NCBI GenBank assembly: GCA_027922465.2
Contig: BQMF02000595.1
Location: forward strand, 163,733 to 227,732
Reading direction: 5' to 3'
DNA from: Turritopsis dohrnii
Taxonomy: Eukaryota > Cnidaria > Hydrozoa > Anthoathecata > Oceaniidae
DNA length: 64,000 nt
The notes under the pieces are model-generated. The model did not search any database. It worked only from the letters and a program-made list of their open reading frames with translations, and was not told where the DNA came from. Positions 11,292 to 23,354 of this stretch are shown here, one piece after another. Numbering within the stretch: position 1 is the stretch's first letter; the number at the start of each line of letters is the position of its first letter. A program made the translations under genes and the position numbers.

Positions 11292-12940
11292 CTAGCCTTC
11301 TCTTGCTAAGGCAATGGCGATTGATTTATCTAAAAAATATTTTTTCGTTTGACTGTAAAATGTTGAAATTGAATCTAGGTTACGTATATTTTTTGGCAAA
11401 TCATTAAAAACTTTAGACACTTGGTTGTTGAAAGTGCCATTTTCACCAGGTTCAATCATTATTCCATTATCAATAGATCGGAGAGTCCTTTTGAACTTGA
11501 GCTTTTTCATAGACAAGTAGTCCGGCCACTTTTCATCGTTTAATGCTTTGAAACCTGCGATCGAGAGGTCCAATTCACAACGTTGCTCAACAAGAAGCCA
11601 ACCCAAACTTGTCACATCTTTCAGGGTGCAGTAGCGACGGATAACGTACCCGGCTGCACACGACTGTACACGTTGGATGCGCTTTTTCAAGTATTGCGGA
11701 ATTTGAGCGTACACGGTATTGCAATAACTCAGTTTGGAGAGGACAAGAGATTCCGCGAGTGTTTTCCGAACTCTATACGGGGTGAATCTCTTGAACCTTT
11801 TTATCGTTTGTAAATTTGGGTAAGCTGACTTAGTTGCATAATTCACTTGAGGTAACCAGGAGAGGTTTTCGTCCATTTGGATACCGAGTATCTTGACATA
11901 CAGTTCTTGTCTTACTGATCGGCCTTCTGAACGTAGGAGGTAGGATCGATCTGATGGCAGTGATCTGGGTTTTCGAATAACCATCATTTGTAATTTGTCG
12001 CTGTTGAAAATCAGACCATTATCTCTCGTCCAGTTGCATAGTGATGTTAGGTCTAGTTCAATTGCCTTGACGGATTCGAAAAGGTTTTGTTTGGGACATG
12101 ATTTACAGAGGGTCGTATCATCGGCATATTGGATGGAGGGTGTTCGGATTTCATTTGGTAGGTCGGCAACCTATATGTTGAATAAAATCGGGCCAAGAAT
12201 ACTTCCTTGCGGCACTCCGAAGAAAATATTTTTGGTTTGGGATTTTCGGTCGTCGACCTGTACATGTTGTCTTCTGTTCGACAGATAACTGACGATAAGT
12301 GAAATAATTGATTGTCCAAATCCTAATCGGCTCAGTTTGCGTACCAATATTGAATGGTCGATGGTATCGAACGCTTTGGAATAATCGATCATTACTGCGA
12401 TGGTTATGTCATTTTTGTTCATTGCTTTTACAATATCGTCACGCAGTTTCAAGAGAAGAGTGGTGTCCCTTTCGGAATCCTGATTGTGTCGTGTTGTATA
12501 CTTTGGATTTGACGAAGGTTAGTATTTGGTTCAAGATTACTCTCTCGAAGATTTTTGATAGGATTGGTAAGATGGAGACTGGACGGAAGTCTTTTGCCAC
12601 TGTTGGATTCGCAACTTTTGAAATTGGACAGACGCATGCCAGTTTCCATAGATCGAACGCGGCGTTTTTGGGGAAATATCTCGAGAACCAATAGGGATAA
12701 CTGACGTTTTTTAGGGTCGGTGACACGGGTGATGGAGTGACGTAACATTTGGGCCTAAATTTTATTTGGTACTGCGGATATTACGTCATTAAAGTCTTTA
12801 ATCCACGGTATCTCTGCAACGGTTGATCGTAGCGAAATGATCCCATACACTTTTTTGATCAGCTTTTCGAGCTCTACAACATGGGAACACTTTCCAGTCC
12901 CGATTCTGTAATTAAAATTTTCGTCACAGGGTAGACACAC
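11292..12940 (-). pseudogene. Non-LTR reverse transcriptase, Jockey/CR1-like, broken
   Basis: Read on the minus strand from about 12940 down. FRPVSILPILSKIFERV (motif 1), SGFRKGHHSS (motif 2), VMIDYSKAFDTIDH (motif A), GVPQGSILGPILF (motif B) and YADDTT (motif C) appear in order, followed by KYLGI-type and thumb sequences ending at 11292. There is a frameshift near 12445 (after SSLETA) and an in-frame stop near 12170 between GPILFNI and the ADLP block. The endonuclease part is absent. The copy is dead. Confidence 0.85.
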
Positions 12941-12999
12941 GGGAACGCGTCGTATTTCTGCAGATTCTTTTCGAAATTAAAGTTTTACGCGAGATACTA
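12925..12999 (+). repeat. 3' tail of another Helitron A copy, abutting the next one
   Basis: The sequence from cgtcacagggtagacacacg to gcgagatacta matches the last 90 or so bases of family A copies at 4005-4093 and 45535-45621, with the final G missing. It is followed at once by TCTTTTTATACTAATTCGC, the 5' end of the next copy, giving a second head-to-tail junction. Confidence 0.6.
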
Positions 13000-14250
13000 T
13001 CTTTTTATACTAATTCGCAATTGTGCATCCCACTTTTATTTTAGAGAGTGATATATTTACTTTTTCTTTCCACGGTAAAATTCTTCTTATTTTTTCCCTT
13101 TTTGTTGTAAAGCCACGTAGAGGCGAGAGCGTTTTTTTTGATTTTCCGCTATTAGTATATGCTCCTATGTTTTGTTATTTTTGGTTTGCGCAGTGGAAAT
13201 CAGCCGAAACACGTCTTTGGAGGAGTGCGAGCAATGCAATCTTCTTCGTTGTTTTAGGCAGCAAATTGACGAAAGAACTTACTAAGAAACACAGGTTTGT
13301 ATGCACGAAGGTAGTGTTTATTGCTAAACTTTTACTCTTATTAATAAAAGAACACAGGTAGCACGTGTGAGTTAATTGTTTGTTTACAATGAAAAATCAT
13401 ATTTAGATATACAGAAGAAGTGCAGTAAAGTTTTTAAAAATTAGCTGCAGAAAGATCGAACGAACAAAAGGTATTATTATAAAACTTTTATTTTTGATTA
13501 ATAAAAGAACAAGTTAGGTATATGTATTTAAATGTATTTAAATGTTTGTTTACGTTTTAGTTATCAAATAAAAAAGAAGAAAGTGTAGTGTAGTGAAGAA
13601 ATGCAGAACAAAATGATGTTTATTTACACAGTAAGGAATGGTTTTAATTTAGTTTTGAAAGATTAAATAATATAGCTTTGAACAGATATCTTATTATATG
13701 AGTTCTTTCATTTAGTTTATATGCTACTGGATGAAAAACGAAGACGAAAGTAATTTATTTTGGTAACGCGCGCTATTATTATTTTTATAGTTAGCAAAGA
13801 AGATTTGATTTGATTTATTTATTTACAGATCAATTAAAAATGGTCCCACAGCTATGACTGTTTTCCTTTCTCATAGCTGTGGAAGTAGGGCACGTGTTAT
13901 GCTGTCAAATTGTATCTATTGACGATGTTTGATGCTTTGTCTGCGTGCCTTTCTGCCAGCCATTTTATGCCTTTTGTTTTGGTTTGCTTAAATATGGTTG
14001 CAGTAGTAGTAAGTATTGTAGCTGTTCTTTACTGAAATCTTTTTATTTTAGGTCAGAAAAGAAAAAGTGTAGCTATTTATAAATGAAATTTATTAATGTA
14101 TAAATGAAATACATGGTATGTTGAGAAGGTTATTTAAGAGAAGAATGGATTATGTATTTCATTTTGATTGTACTAAAAAAAAAGAAGAAGCATTGCTGGG
14201 TTATATTTTTCTTCAGTTTAAATTTGTTTACGGCATTCATTATTTTAGTA
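13000..14250 (+). mobile_element. Helitron-like family A copy 3, 5' part
   Basis: It begins TCTTTTTATACTAATTCGC preceded by A and follows the family A sequence until about 14250. There a minus-strand LINE tail with TAG trinucleotide repeats intrudes. The family A sequence resumes at about 19268, so the copy is split by the LINE. Confidence 0.6.
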
Positions 14251-14485
14251 GTAGTAGTAGTATTTATTTGTCAACCATTTGAACTCATATACAAAAATAT
14301 ATTGTAAAAATATACTAAAGATAAAATATACTAAAGATAAGAGTTCTTAATGATGGTTGAACAGGAGGCACACCCAATAGTCGAAGACTAGTCAAAGGGG
14401 AGGCCACCAGGATTTATGAATAACACAGTTAGTCAACTAATTTGTGATGTATCAATAGTTATTGAAAGTGATGTTATTGTAAAAT

Positions 14486-17400
14486 CTATTTAACTCTTGG
14501 AAGAAAATGTCGTAGCTTCGAGATAAGCCCATTAGCTTTCCTTAACTTTACAGCAAGTATTTCAAGGTGTTTTTTCCATGATAGAAGATTATCTAAATAA
14601 ATTCCTAAGTATTTGACTGAGTTGCTAAGACACAGTGGATGACCATTCAATTTTAGCCGAATATTGTAGTTGGGAGGTTTGTGTGGACCATGAAATAATA
14701 AGACTTCAGTTTTTGGAACGTTCAAAGAGATCTTGTTTGAACATAGCCATTTAAAGAGTCTCTTTAGATCTTTGTTTAAGGATTTTTCAATGACTTTGAG
14801 TGAGGAATTTGAATACAGGCAGGTATCATCAGCAATCAACGTTGCCTCACTAAAAATTAGTGACTTAGGAAGATCATTAATATAAATAAGAAATAATAAA
14901 GGGCCAAGTACTGACCCTTCCTGTTAGATAAGATCGAAACCATTTATTACACTTACCTCTGATACCATAGAACTCAAGTTTACGTAAAAGGACTTTTATG
15001 TCAACTGTGTCAAATGCTTTTTGCAGATCAATGAACACTCCACAAGAAAATTGTCCATCATCGAGGGATTTTCTAATAGTTTCAGTTAGGGTGATTAGAG
15101 TCTGAATTGTAGAATGTGATTTCCTAAACCCAAATTGTTTATTAAAAATTAGTTTGTGTTTCAGAAGAAAAGAGGTTAATCTCACATGAACCAATTTTTC
15201 AAATATTTTATCAATATTGGAAAGCAGCGAGATGGGACGATAGTTATTTACATCATGATCGGAACCTTTATTCTTAAAGACAGGAACTACTTTAATTAAT
15301 TTAAGTGTGTTGGGAAATATTCCTGTTTCGAAAGTTAAGTTAATTAAAGATGATAGTAAACTAGCAAGTTCATGTGGGACACATTCAAAAATTTGTCTAG
15401 GAATACTGTTGTCACCAGTGCTATTAGAGTGGTTTAAAGATTTGAAGGTCTTAAGCATTTCATTGTGTGTCACAGCTTTAAAAAACAATGATTCAGGTGA
15501 AGGATTTCCTGCTATAAAATCTTCAAAGTTTCCAAAATTTGGAATTTTGTCTTGGAGATTTTTTGCAATGGAGCTAAAGTAATCATTAAAAGCACTGGCA
15601 ACGGCAGATTGGTCATTAATAGTATTGTTGTCTATGTTAAGTGATATCTTCGTGTTGTTTTTATTTGAATTGTGAATTATGTCATTGATACCTTTCCAAA
15701 TTTTTTTAGAGTTGTTAATGTTATTTTCAAAATATTTTCTAAAATAGTTATTTTTACTGCATTTAATTAGTGTAACAATTTTATTACGGTAGTGTTTATA
15801 TTCAATGTACAGTTTAATTTTATTATCAGTGACTTTACTATTTATGAATTTTTTCAAAAGACTATCACGTTTTAAAATTGATTTTTTTATGCCCTTAGTT
15901 ATCCATGGTTTGGTCTTGTTATGGATTTGTTTTTTGGACAATTTTCTTGTGGGTGTGCATTTATCTACAAGATTATTGATCTTATTTAAAAAGAGATCAA
16001 GCGAACGGTTTGGATCTTTACTATTAAGTTCTAAAAGGGTATCCCAGTTTGTTGATTGAAATTCCAGTTTAAATTTATTGGCATTAAAATTTTTCCAATC
16101 CTTATATGTTCTAGGGATGTCATCAGTCTGGTTTTTGATAGATTTGTTTAAAATTACAAATTGGGCTAAATGATCGGAAATATCACTAGTATTCAACAGG
16201 TTAATATTAAAATCACCTAAGAGTACAAGTAATTTACCTAGGCGGTTGACTTTTTCTAAGGTAGGAAGAAGAAATTTATTTGTAAAATCTATTGGAGATA
16301 AAGCATGGTGTCTGTATATTGATCCAACTACAATATTAGGCTTATTATTATTATGGATTTCAACAAATGTTGATTCAAGTAACTTTGGGGAGTACATTAT
16401 GCTTTCAAGATCAGGTCTTCTAAGTGAATCAAGCCTATCAGATACAAAGAGAAGGGTACCACCATGGTTTGCTTCAGTAACAGTAGCATAAGATAGATAG
16501 TTAGTAATTTTAGGAGTATAAGGGGAAAATGATAAGATACGTGTTTCACTCAGACCAATTACATCAAATTTAAAATTAATAGAATTAAGAAAAAGTTCTA
16601 AGCTGTCAAGATTTAAGTTCAAAGAATTAATGTTTAAATGGAAGAAAGATGAATAAGAGATATTATTAACTAGCCGCCAAGGCGGCGTCGCTCGCCGCCC
16701 ATGTTCAGCTTGCGTTGTATCACCACCTGCTCCAAATTATTGCACTTAAAACCAGCGATAAGACTTCATTTGCTGCTGGCTTTATCGCTTAATAAAGCTC
16801 GTTTGCACGTTAAGAGAAATACGTTCCTGGTGTTTCAAATCTTGCATGTTCTTAACTCAGCCGTTCATTGTCGCGGTCGCATTTAAAATGTTAGTAGACT
16901 TTCTTGCTTTACACAATTCATTCTGAACGTGAACTTCACCTGGTTTTTATTTACGATTTTAAACCCATCAAATATCAGTTTAACAATACACTCAAAACGC
17001 AGAGAGAAAAAACTTTTTGAACTTATTATTAGCTTTTGTTTTACGCGCTCTAACATGGGTGCTATCAGAAGTAGGTGAAAAAATGGCTTTTCTTCTTAAA
17101 AAGATCACACGGGAGGAGAAAAAAATGCACGTGCTAAATGAATGAATTGAATAGAAAACGTTCGATCAGATTAAAATAGATTAAAAGAAATCGGTTAAAA
17201 GAAATTAAGACAACTATTAAGACAAAAGCAAAAAAAAAATATTTTGTTTCATGATTCTCTTTTTTTTATCGGTTTTTAAATATATATTTTGATTGCTCGA
17301 AAAAAAGTTCACCCGTCTCAGACAGTCACGAAAGCGTTAGGATACACTGGCAAACCGAACATGATGCCACGTTCTGCCACTGCTGCTTTTTGTCCAAACT

Positions 17401-17996
17401 GTTTAATCAGTTAGTTTCTTTGTTGATATATTGTTTTCAAAGCCAAGTCAACGTGGAATATAAAACTGACAATAATAATAAAAACATAACGTTATTCCTA
17501 TTAGTTCATCAGCCAAAAAAAGTCACGTTCGAATGGGGTTGCAATGTATTTGCTTCGAACTCACGTCGCACACAAAAAAAGAAATAATTTCGCTCACAAC
17601 TCAATCTACCATTTTGCGTGACTTACAAACAAACAAACAGACAGACGGAGAATCGGCTATTAATATATAGATAGATGAGTTATAGCTCATTGTGTTAAAT
17701 GAATGTTCATCATAATATTTACAGTCCAAATTTTCCATATTGTCAAATTGAGGAGTGTATTGGGAATAAAAACAATTAGAGGGAGGGTTAAATTCAGATT
17801 CAGAATTAAATGGAAAAAGCAAACAGTTACATTTATAACAAAACCAGGACTCACTATCATTTGTGTCAATGAGTTTTTTAAAATCATTTTTGCTAAGATT
17901 ATTACATTTGGGATGAACCCAGTATTCACAGAAGTTACAAAAAATAGCATCACTTTCAACTTGTTTATCACAAATTGAGCATGGATAATTTTCCAT
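14486..17996 (-). pseudogene. LINE ORF2: PHD finger, endonuclease and reverse transcriptase, interrupted
   Basis: The ORF starts at 17996 with a Cys/His pattern (CSICDK, CNFC, HPKC, CYKC) that fits a PHD finger. It is interrupted at 17671-16670 by a Helitron. Bridging the Helitron keeps the same frame into an exonuclease-endonuclease-phosphatase domain (IGLSETR, then LLGDFNINL) and a reverse transcriptase (NYRPISLLSNIDKIFEKL, FGFRKSHST, VFIDLQKAFDTVD). At 14940-14870 the frame is lost: about 20 residues before the GSVLGPLLF block (motif B) are deleted and the frame shifts. IADDTCLYSN (motif C) and the thumb then follow to 14486. Apart from these two lesions the gene is well preserved. Confidence 0.85.
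16670..17671 (-). mobile_element. Helitron family B, complete non-autonomous copy
   Basis: On the minus strand it starts TCTATATATTAATAGCCG preceded by A and ends with GGCGGCG-AGCGA-CGCCGCC, a seven-base-pair hairpin, then TTGGCGGCTAG followed by T. A|TC...CTAG|T is the canonical Helitron insertion signature. It is 1002 bp with no Rep/helicase gene. Removing it restores the LINE ORF2 frame exactly. Confidence 0.88.
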
Positions 17997-18331
17997 GAAA
18001 AAAAAAGAAGTCTAACTTTGGCAAATTAGAACATAGTTTGAAGCTATCAAGAAAGAAATTACAATGACTTTAAAAAAAATCAATTTGAAAAAGTCACAGC
18101 GGTTTAGATTAGAGAAACTTACTATAAAATACATAATAAATACACAAAACAAACAGGGCAAGCAAAGTTCATTATGTACGCTATCCGTAGTAAAGTTGCC
18201 ATATTGAATTACAATTAGAAACACAGAAATTCGGTTAAAATATTAAGATCATCAGGGTTAGCAATGGAACCCTGAAACAACAATAGCAGCGATAACGAAA
18301 AGTCCGCAAAGAAGGGGCGTGGCACTTAACT

Positions 18332-19163
18332 TTAGTCTTGTTTGCTCTCTACGAAGTTAAAAACAGGGAACAAATTAATCAGCTCTACCATGTGTTTAAT
18401 TTTCATCCATGGTGCATTATCCGTAACTTTAATCTGAACAATTCCATTCAAAATTTGATAGCGATTTATCAAGTTGTTTTTCAGAAGCTTACGAACATTG
18501 AACCAAATATGACGATACATTTTACACAAATTTTCATTTATGTATAGCTCTTTATGACCAAAGCCAAGTGAATTATGTTCGATGTTTTTTAGGTTTTTGC
18601 TTCTGGATGGCATTTTTCCTATTTACAAAACGCACAATAGTTCTTTTTGGTCCTTGTTGCTGTCCACCTTTAGGGAGCCTATGGCAGGCCTCAATATCAT
18701 TACTACTTATCTGAACTCCTAATTTGTTAGAGATTTTTAGCACGGCGTCTTCCAAGAGATTATCAGAAACACTATCATCTATACCTGATATTTCTATGTT
18801 ATTCCTTCTGTTATATTGTAAGGCATCGGCTAGCTCGGTTTCAAGACTGTTAATAACATCATTTTGCTCATTTATAGTATCCTTAAGTGATAGGTTCTCT
18901 TTCTTTATTTCCTCCACTTGATTTTGAAGGTCTTTCATGAAGAATTTTAGTTGGATTTGCAATTGTTCTCTAAAATAATTTTTCGCCTGTTTCATTTCCT
19001 CTTGGAAGAAGGCTTTGATAAAACTTATTTCTGCACTACAGTATGTTGGCTGACCTGATTCAACAGAGTCGTTCTTCTATGACTTGGAGTTGGACGGTGG
19101 ATGGTGAACGTACATTTTTCTTTGGTGTATGTTGTCTTTTTTTTCTTCTTTGCTTAGCTGGCA
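18332..19163 (-). pseudogene. LINE ORF1, coiled-coil RNA-binding protein, frameshifted
   Basis: It starts at an ATG at 19163 with a lysine/arginine-rich segment. After a frameshift near 19070 it continues as a coiled coil (heptad-like LQNQVEEIKKEN, INSLETELADAL). RRNNIEISGI follows, then the ACHRLPKGG and RTIVRFVNRKNAI blocks seen in L1-type ORF1 RNA-recognition domains (Transposase_22). A second frameshift near 18605 leads into the C-terminal YINENLCKMYR region that ends at 18332. ORF1 proteins of this type bind LINE RNA and act as nucleic-acid chaperones. This copy cannot make the full protein. Confidence 0.8.
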
Positions 19164-19267
19164 TGTTAACTTCTTGTCAAAAAAATACAGTTGTTAAGAA
19201 TTAGCTTCAATGTTTTTCCCACGTAAAGTGGGTGTGCGCGCTCAGATGCGTCTGCGCTCTACGCTAG

Positions 19268-20150
19268 TCAGAAGCATTTTGTGTTATGTTAATTGCTACA
19301 TACATACTTGCTAGGTATATAAGTTTAGCATTACGTTTTTATTTGTTGCTTTTAATATCTTCGGGGTATTCAATTATGGTTTTGGTCAAAGTAGGGCATT
19401 TTGTTGTTTCAATTATTTTTATTAATTTGATGTTTGGTTGTGTATGCCAGCTAAAAGTCTTTATTCTGTTCAGCTCCAGTGTTGAGTGAACCCGTATTGA
19501 CTCATAGTATCGGTGGACTTTATAGACCAAATTTTGTTTTTAATTGTTATCTTTAGGATAAATGCGTACTTGAATTTTCTTTTTGTTTTTTCTTTCTTTT
19601 TGTTTTATTTCAATATTGTTATAGCATAATTAGGTTTTCGGTATTACAATTCAAGTATTAATTTTTAGGTAATAATGAAAAAAGCATGAAGAAATGAAAC
19701 TCATGGTTCTAATCATGACGTTGATGATTTTGGGAAGAACAGACTACATATCATTTCAAACATTCATTAATGGTTGCAGTTGAGTAGTAACTTTGGAACA
19801 AAAGAAAAAGTTGGAAGGTATCAATTTGTTTTGAATTAACATTTTGTAATGTTTGGTTTCGTATGTCTGGGTAAACAGTTCTGTGTTATATATTGCCATT
19901 TTTTTTACATTAAAGTTACTTCTCTTCTGCGTATGAATATTATTATTATTACATAATAATATTATTCTGAGCCATGTTGCTATTTGTTTCTGTTTTTAAT
20001 CTTCTGAATGTAAGAAATGAATTAAAAAATTAATGCCTGTAAAAACTTTTACACGAGTTAAATTTTGCAACACATCGCATACTTAACATGGGTGGCAAGT
20101 GACGCCGACTGGGATGTTTTTGAGTTGCGATTCCATGATTTATTTTTTGT
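19268..20150 (+). mobile_element. Helitron-like family A copy 3, 3' part
   Basis: It continues copy 3 after the LINE: the gcattttgtgttatgttaat block matches 3164 and 5636, and the sequence runs on to the hairpin-like block catgggtggcaagtgacgcc near 20090. The last 90 or so bases, including CTAG, are missing. The hAT-related segment begins shortly after. Confidence 0.6.
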
Positions 20151-20363
20151 AAAAATAGATTTAACAACAAATAATAACAAATCATGTCACAAAATAAACA
20201 GAAATTAACAGAACAAATTAACAGAACAGTTTGTGACAGTAGGAACGAATTAGTATCACCTCAGACGTGTTATCAGTTATCGTGTTATCAGAAATCTAAC
20301 CAAAAAAGAACAAACTCAATCATGAACACAATAAAGAAATTCTAATCAGAAAAATTGATAAGT

Positions 20364-22633
20364 TCACTTTTTCATATGCCTAGCTTTCTTTTTTTCCAGT
20401 TTAGCAATTTCTGCATCAAGAGACTGCTTACGTTTCAAACCCATATCTATCATAGCATGACCCTGTTGCAAAACTTCTGAAGAAAACTTAAGCTTGCGAA
20501 GTTCTTCAGCAATTTTTTGATTTCCTTCTGTGATGCTCTGTTCTGCTACAGTCACTCCACTTCGTTTAAGATTAATGGCTTTATCAATATCACTTAGCAT
20601 TTCACCTTGTTTCTCCTTTTCTTCTCTTTCTTGTAACTTTTTTTACTTCCTCAAAAGCTAATTTTTTCTTTGCTTCTAGATCATTAAAGTATCTCTGCCT
20701 TGCACATTTCACTGATGCTAACAAATTTCTGCTAATTGAAACATTCATAATACCCCCAACGCTTATAATGTGGTCCTTTGCAAGTCGGAGGGCAACAAGA
20801 GTATTATTAGAAATGCTGTTGCCATGCACTGAGAGAAGGTATTTATTTATTGAAAATCCTCTTTCGGGGGTGCTGTTACCATGACTTAAGCATAAAACAA
20901 CTTTAACCAATGCAAAAAGTTGAGGATACTTCATTTGATCTGCTTCATTTCTTATTACACCTATTTTCGACTAGTAATCATCAATACGTTGTTCTTGTGG
21001 TGAATTTGAAGGAACATCTAGGCCAAATTCTGTGAAGGCTGATGTCCAGCAACTTGGTCTGCTTGAAGAACTAGAAGGTGCTTTTGCTGTGGGTGAAGGA
21101 GGTAAATTTCCTTCCTGTTCACATTGATATAATCTCCATTGCATTCTTACTCTATCACACAGATCTTCTACAGTGGATGTATTTTCCAGAGAAAATACAG
21201 GAGCCAAGTTTTGCTTCAGGCAATTCCCAACTCTCATGGCCAAATTAGAAATAGCATTTGGTGCTTTAGGATCCATTCTCTTACTTCGGTGTAAATATTG
21301 AGCATGTCTTACCAATGGGACACTCAGAGGAAGGTGTTTTTGCAAATAATTCACAGCGTTAGCATAAAAGAGAATACATTCTTCACCAAAAGTAGATCTA
21401 TCAATTTCACAGTAATTTTGTTCCAGTAAGGTAATCTTTGCTTTGGTTCCTCCATCCACTGACTTTAGCTGTAAATAGTTGGACTTCGAACTCACATCAA
21501 TTTTCAGTAGTTCATCAATGGTCTTAATTGTGCTCAGATCATCCACCTTTGAATACAGTTTTTCTTTCTTGATGAACTTAGCCATGAGATTAAATAAGAG
21601 ATCTGTCATTCTTGGCTGAAGTAAATGTATCAAGGGAGCTTCACTTTGAAATAAAGTAAGATATGATTCAAAATCTTGTGACACAAATGCAATAAACATC
21701 AATCGTGGTTTTGTCACTTTGTTCACTAATGTCTCCTTTATTCTCTGGTATCGTTTGGTCGCTTTCACACCATGCTCACCTTTGAAGCTTGATTGTTTTG
21801 GTAAAAAAGTGAGGAAGTATTGTGTAATGTTTTCCCATTGCTCAAGAATTCTAACAACAACTTTTTTGAGTGTCACCCACGAGTAGATGAGTGTTTTAAG
21901 AAAAAATGAGGAGGCAGCTCAGTGATTTCCTCAAGTTGGCGGTAGTCCTCTGTATGTGCACTTGATAACTTAAAAAGAAATTCAAATCAACAATGAACTG
22001 TTCTAAATCAAAATCCATGCTATTCATGCCCTGAGCAAAACCATTGTGCACATTATGCAAAGAGCATGTTCCAATATCCAAAAGTGACTCATCCTTTGTT
22101 GATAAGACAGTTCTCAGGCGGTTCTGAAAAGCAAGGTTAACTTTAGGTCCATCCATACCAAGGTGTAAGAGATAAGATGTGTTCCATTGCATTTCAGTAA
22201 CAAAGTGTTGAAAATGTTCCAGAAGATCTTCATTTGTGCAGTGACCCACAAATAATGAGCCACAATAACGAGTCTCTACTCTATTATTGACTTTAGACCA
22301 GTACTGCGCATATGCATCATATTTTTTTTGAACTCGTGAAGTTGTCGTTTCATGGAATTTAAAAGAAAATGGTGTACGCGATAAATCATAGATCAGGTTT
22401 TCTTTTAAGTATGGGGCAATTCCATACTGCAAACTATATTTTATTTTTGTTTCTCCCTGCTGGTAAGCCTTAGCTATGTCTGAATCAGGAAACATTACTT
22501 GAAACCTTTCCCCATCATCACTACTGCTTGCAAAAGAGTAATTAGAGTCTACACATTTCAATACCTGGATAATTTCAGCTCTCTGAATCTGATCCTCCTG
22601 AGATAATCTAAAACTTCCAAATGATAAATGCAA
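20364..22633 (-). pseudogene. hAT-like transposase, decayed
   Basis: Three blocks on the minus strand form one protein. 22633-21896 has the FHETTT, YWSKVNNRV and LGMDGPKVNLAF blocks of the hAT catalytic core. 21876-20971 is the central insertion domain. 20934-20602 has YPQLFALVKVVLCLSHGNST and ERGFS, the hAT C-terminal dimerisation block. A lysine-rich coiled tail follows at 20600-20364 in another frame. A frameshift near 21885 and an in-frame stop near 20970 break it. The N-terminal BED finger is not visible. Ends and the 8-bp duplication were not found. Confidence 0.75.
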
Positions 22634-23275
22634 AGTGCTGTTCTTGCTAGAAATACCTTAAGTGGATTAATTTTCTCGAATCAAAGGTCTTCAAAATTTT
22701 CGCGTGGATTAAATTTGCAAAGTAGGCCTTCGTTATTTAATTTCGCGATTATATGAATTGTGAAAATCGAACAATTTTAGAAAAGAGATGCGTGTTTTTT
22801 AATCAAACAAAGGCAGACAATTTCACTCAAAAGCTTTCAAAAAACTACAAAGAAGCTACTCTTACTCGAGTGGTAATAAACGTACAGTAGGGAATAGACG
22901 CACAGGGGAGAAAATCAAACTAAAATCAATAAACGCACAGGCCAAAATATACGTACAGGTGGGAAGATGGAACTAAAATAATTTAACGTACAGGCTAAAA
23001 CAGGGCAAAGTTGGTTATCGAGAATCTACTGAAATTAATAAACGTAAAGACATTGTTTGCTTGCTTGGAATGTTCTATTCGAACAAAACACTCAAATTAA
23101 ACATTCAAAATAATGATTTTATATAAACGTACAGGACCTAATAAGGTACTTACAGGCGGGAAATTTGACTCGAAAAAAAAACATACCTGTACGTTTATTA
23201 AAGACTCAAGAGTAGGAGGTTACTAGAAATTGAAAGTTTAAAATTGGAATGAAAAGTTGAACTCATTATATGTTT
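22634..23275. repeat. Gap with repeated ACGTACAG motifs
   Basis: No gene. Between about 22880 and 23205 the motif aaacgtacag or a close variant (gacgcacag, atacgtacag, cttacagg) occurs at least eight times, with one inverted copy (cctgtacgttt, about 23188). This looks like subterminal repeats of the kind transposases bind, and probably belongs to the pogo-like element next to it. Confidence 0.5.
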
Positions 23276-23354
23276 TTATTGCAACATATCTTCTAGAAAG
23301 TGTAAGTACCTAAATAAATGATAATATAATGAAAATACGTAGCATAAATTGTCT

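Larger units (their letters stand above)
14251..19267 (-). mobile_element. CR1-like LINE, nearly full length, inserted in Helitron A
   Basis: The minus-strand order is ORF1 (19163 to 18332), ORF2 with PHD finger, endonuclease and reverse transcriptase (17996 to 14486), then a 3' untranslated region of about 230 bp ending in short TAC/CTA repeats, as CR1/L2 elements do. The flanking DNA on both sides is Helitron family A. No clear target duplication was found. The element is inactive through frameshifts in ORF1, a deletion in the reverse transcriptase and a Helitron inside ORF2. Confidence 0.75.

Noticed and set aside
11583..11813. Plus-strand open frames over 11.5-12.7 kb
   Set aside because: Antisense shadows of the minus-strand reverse transcriptase.
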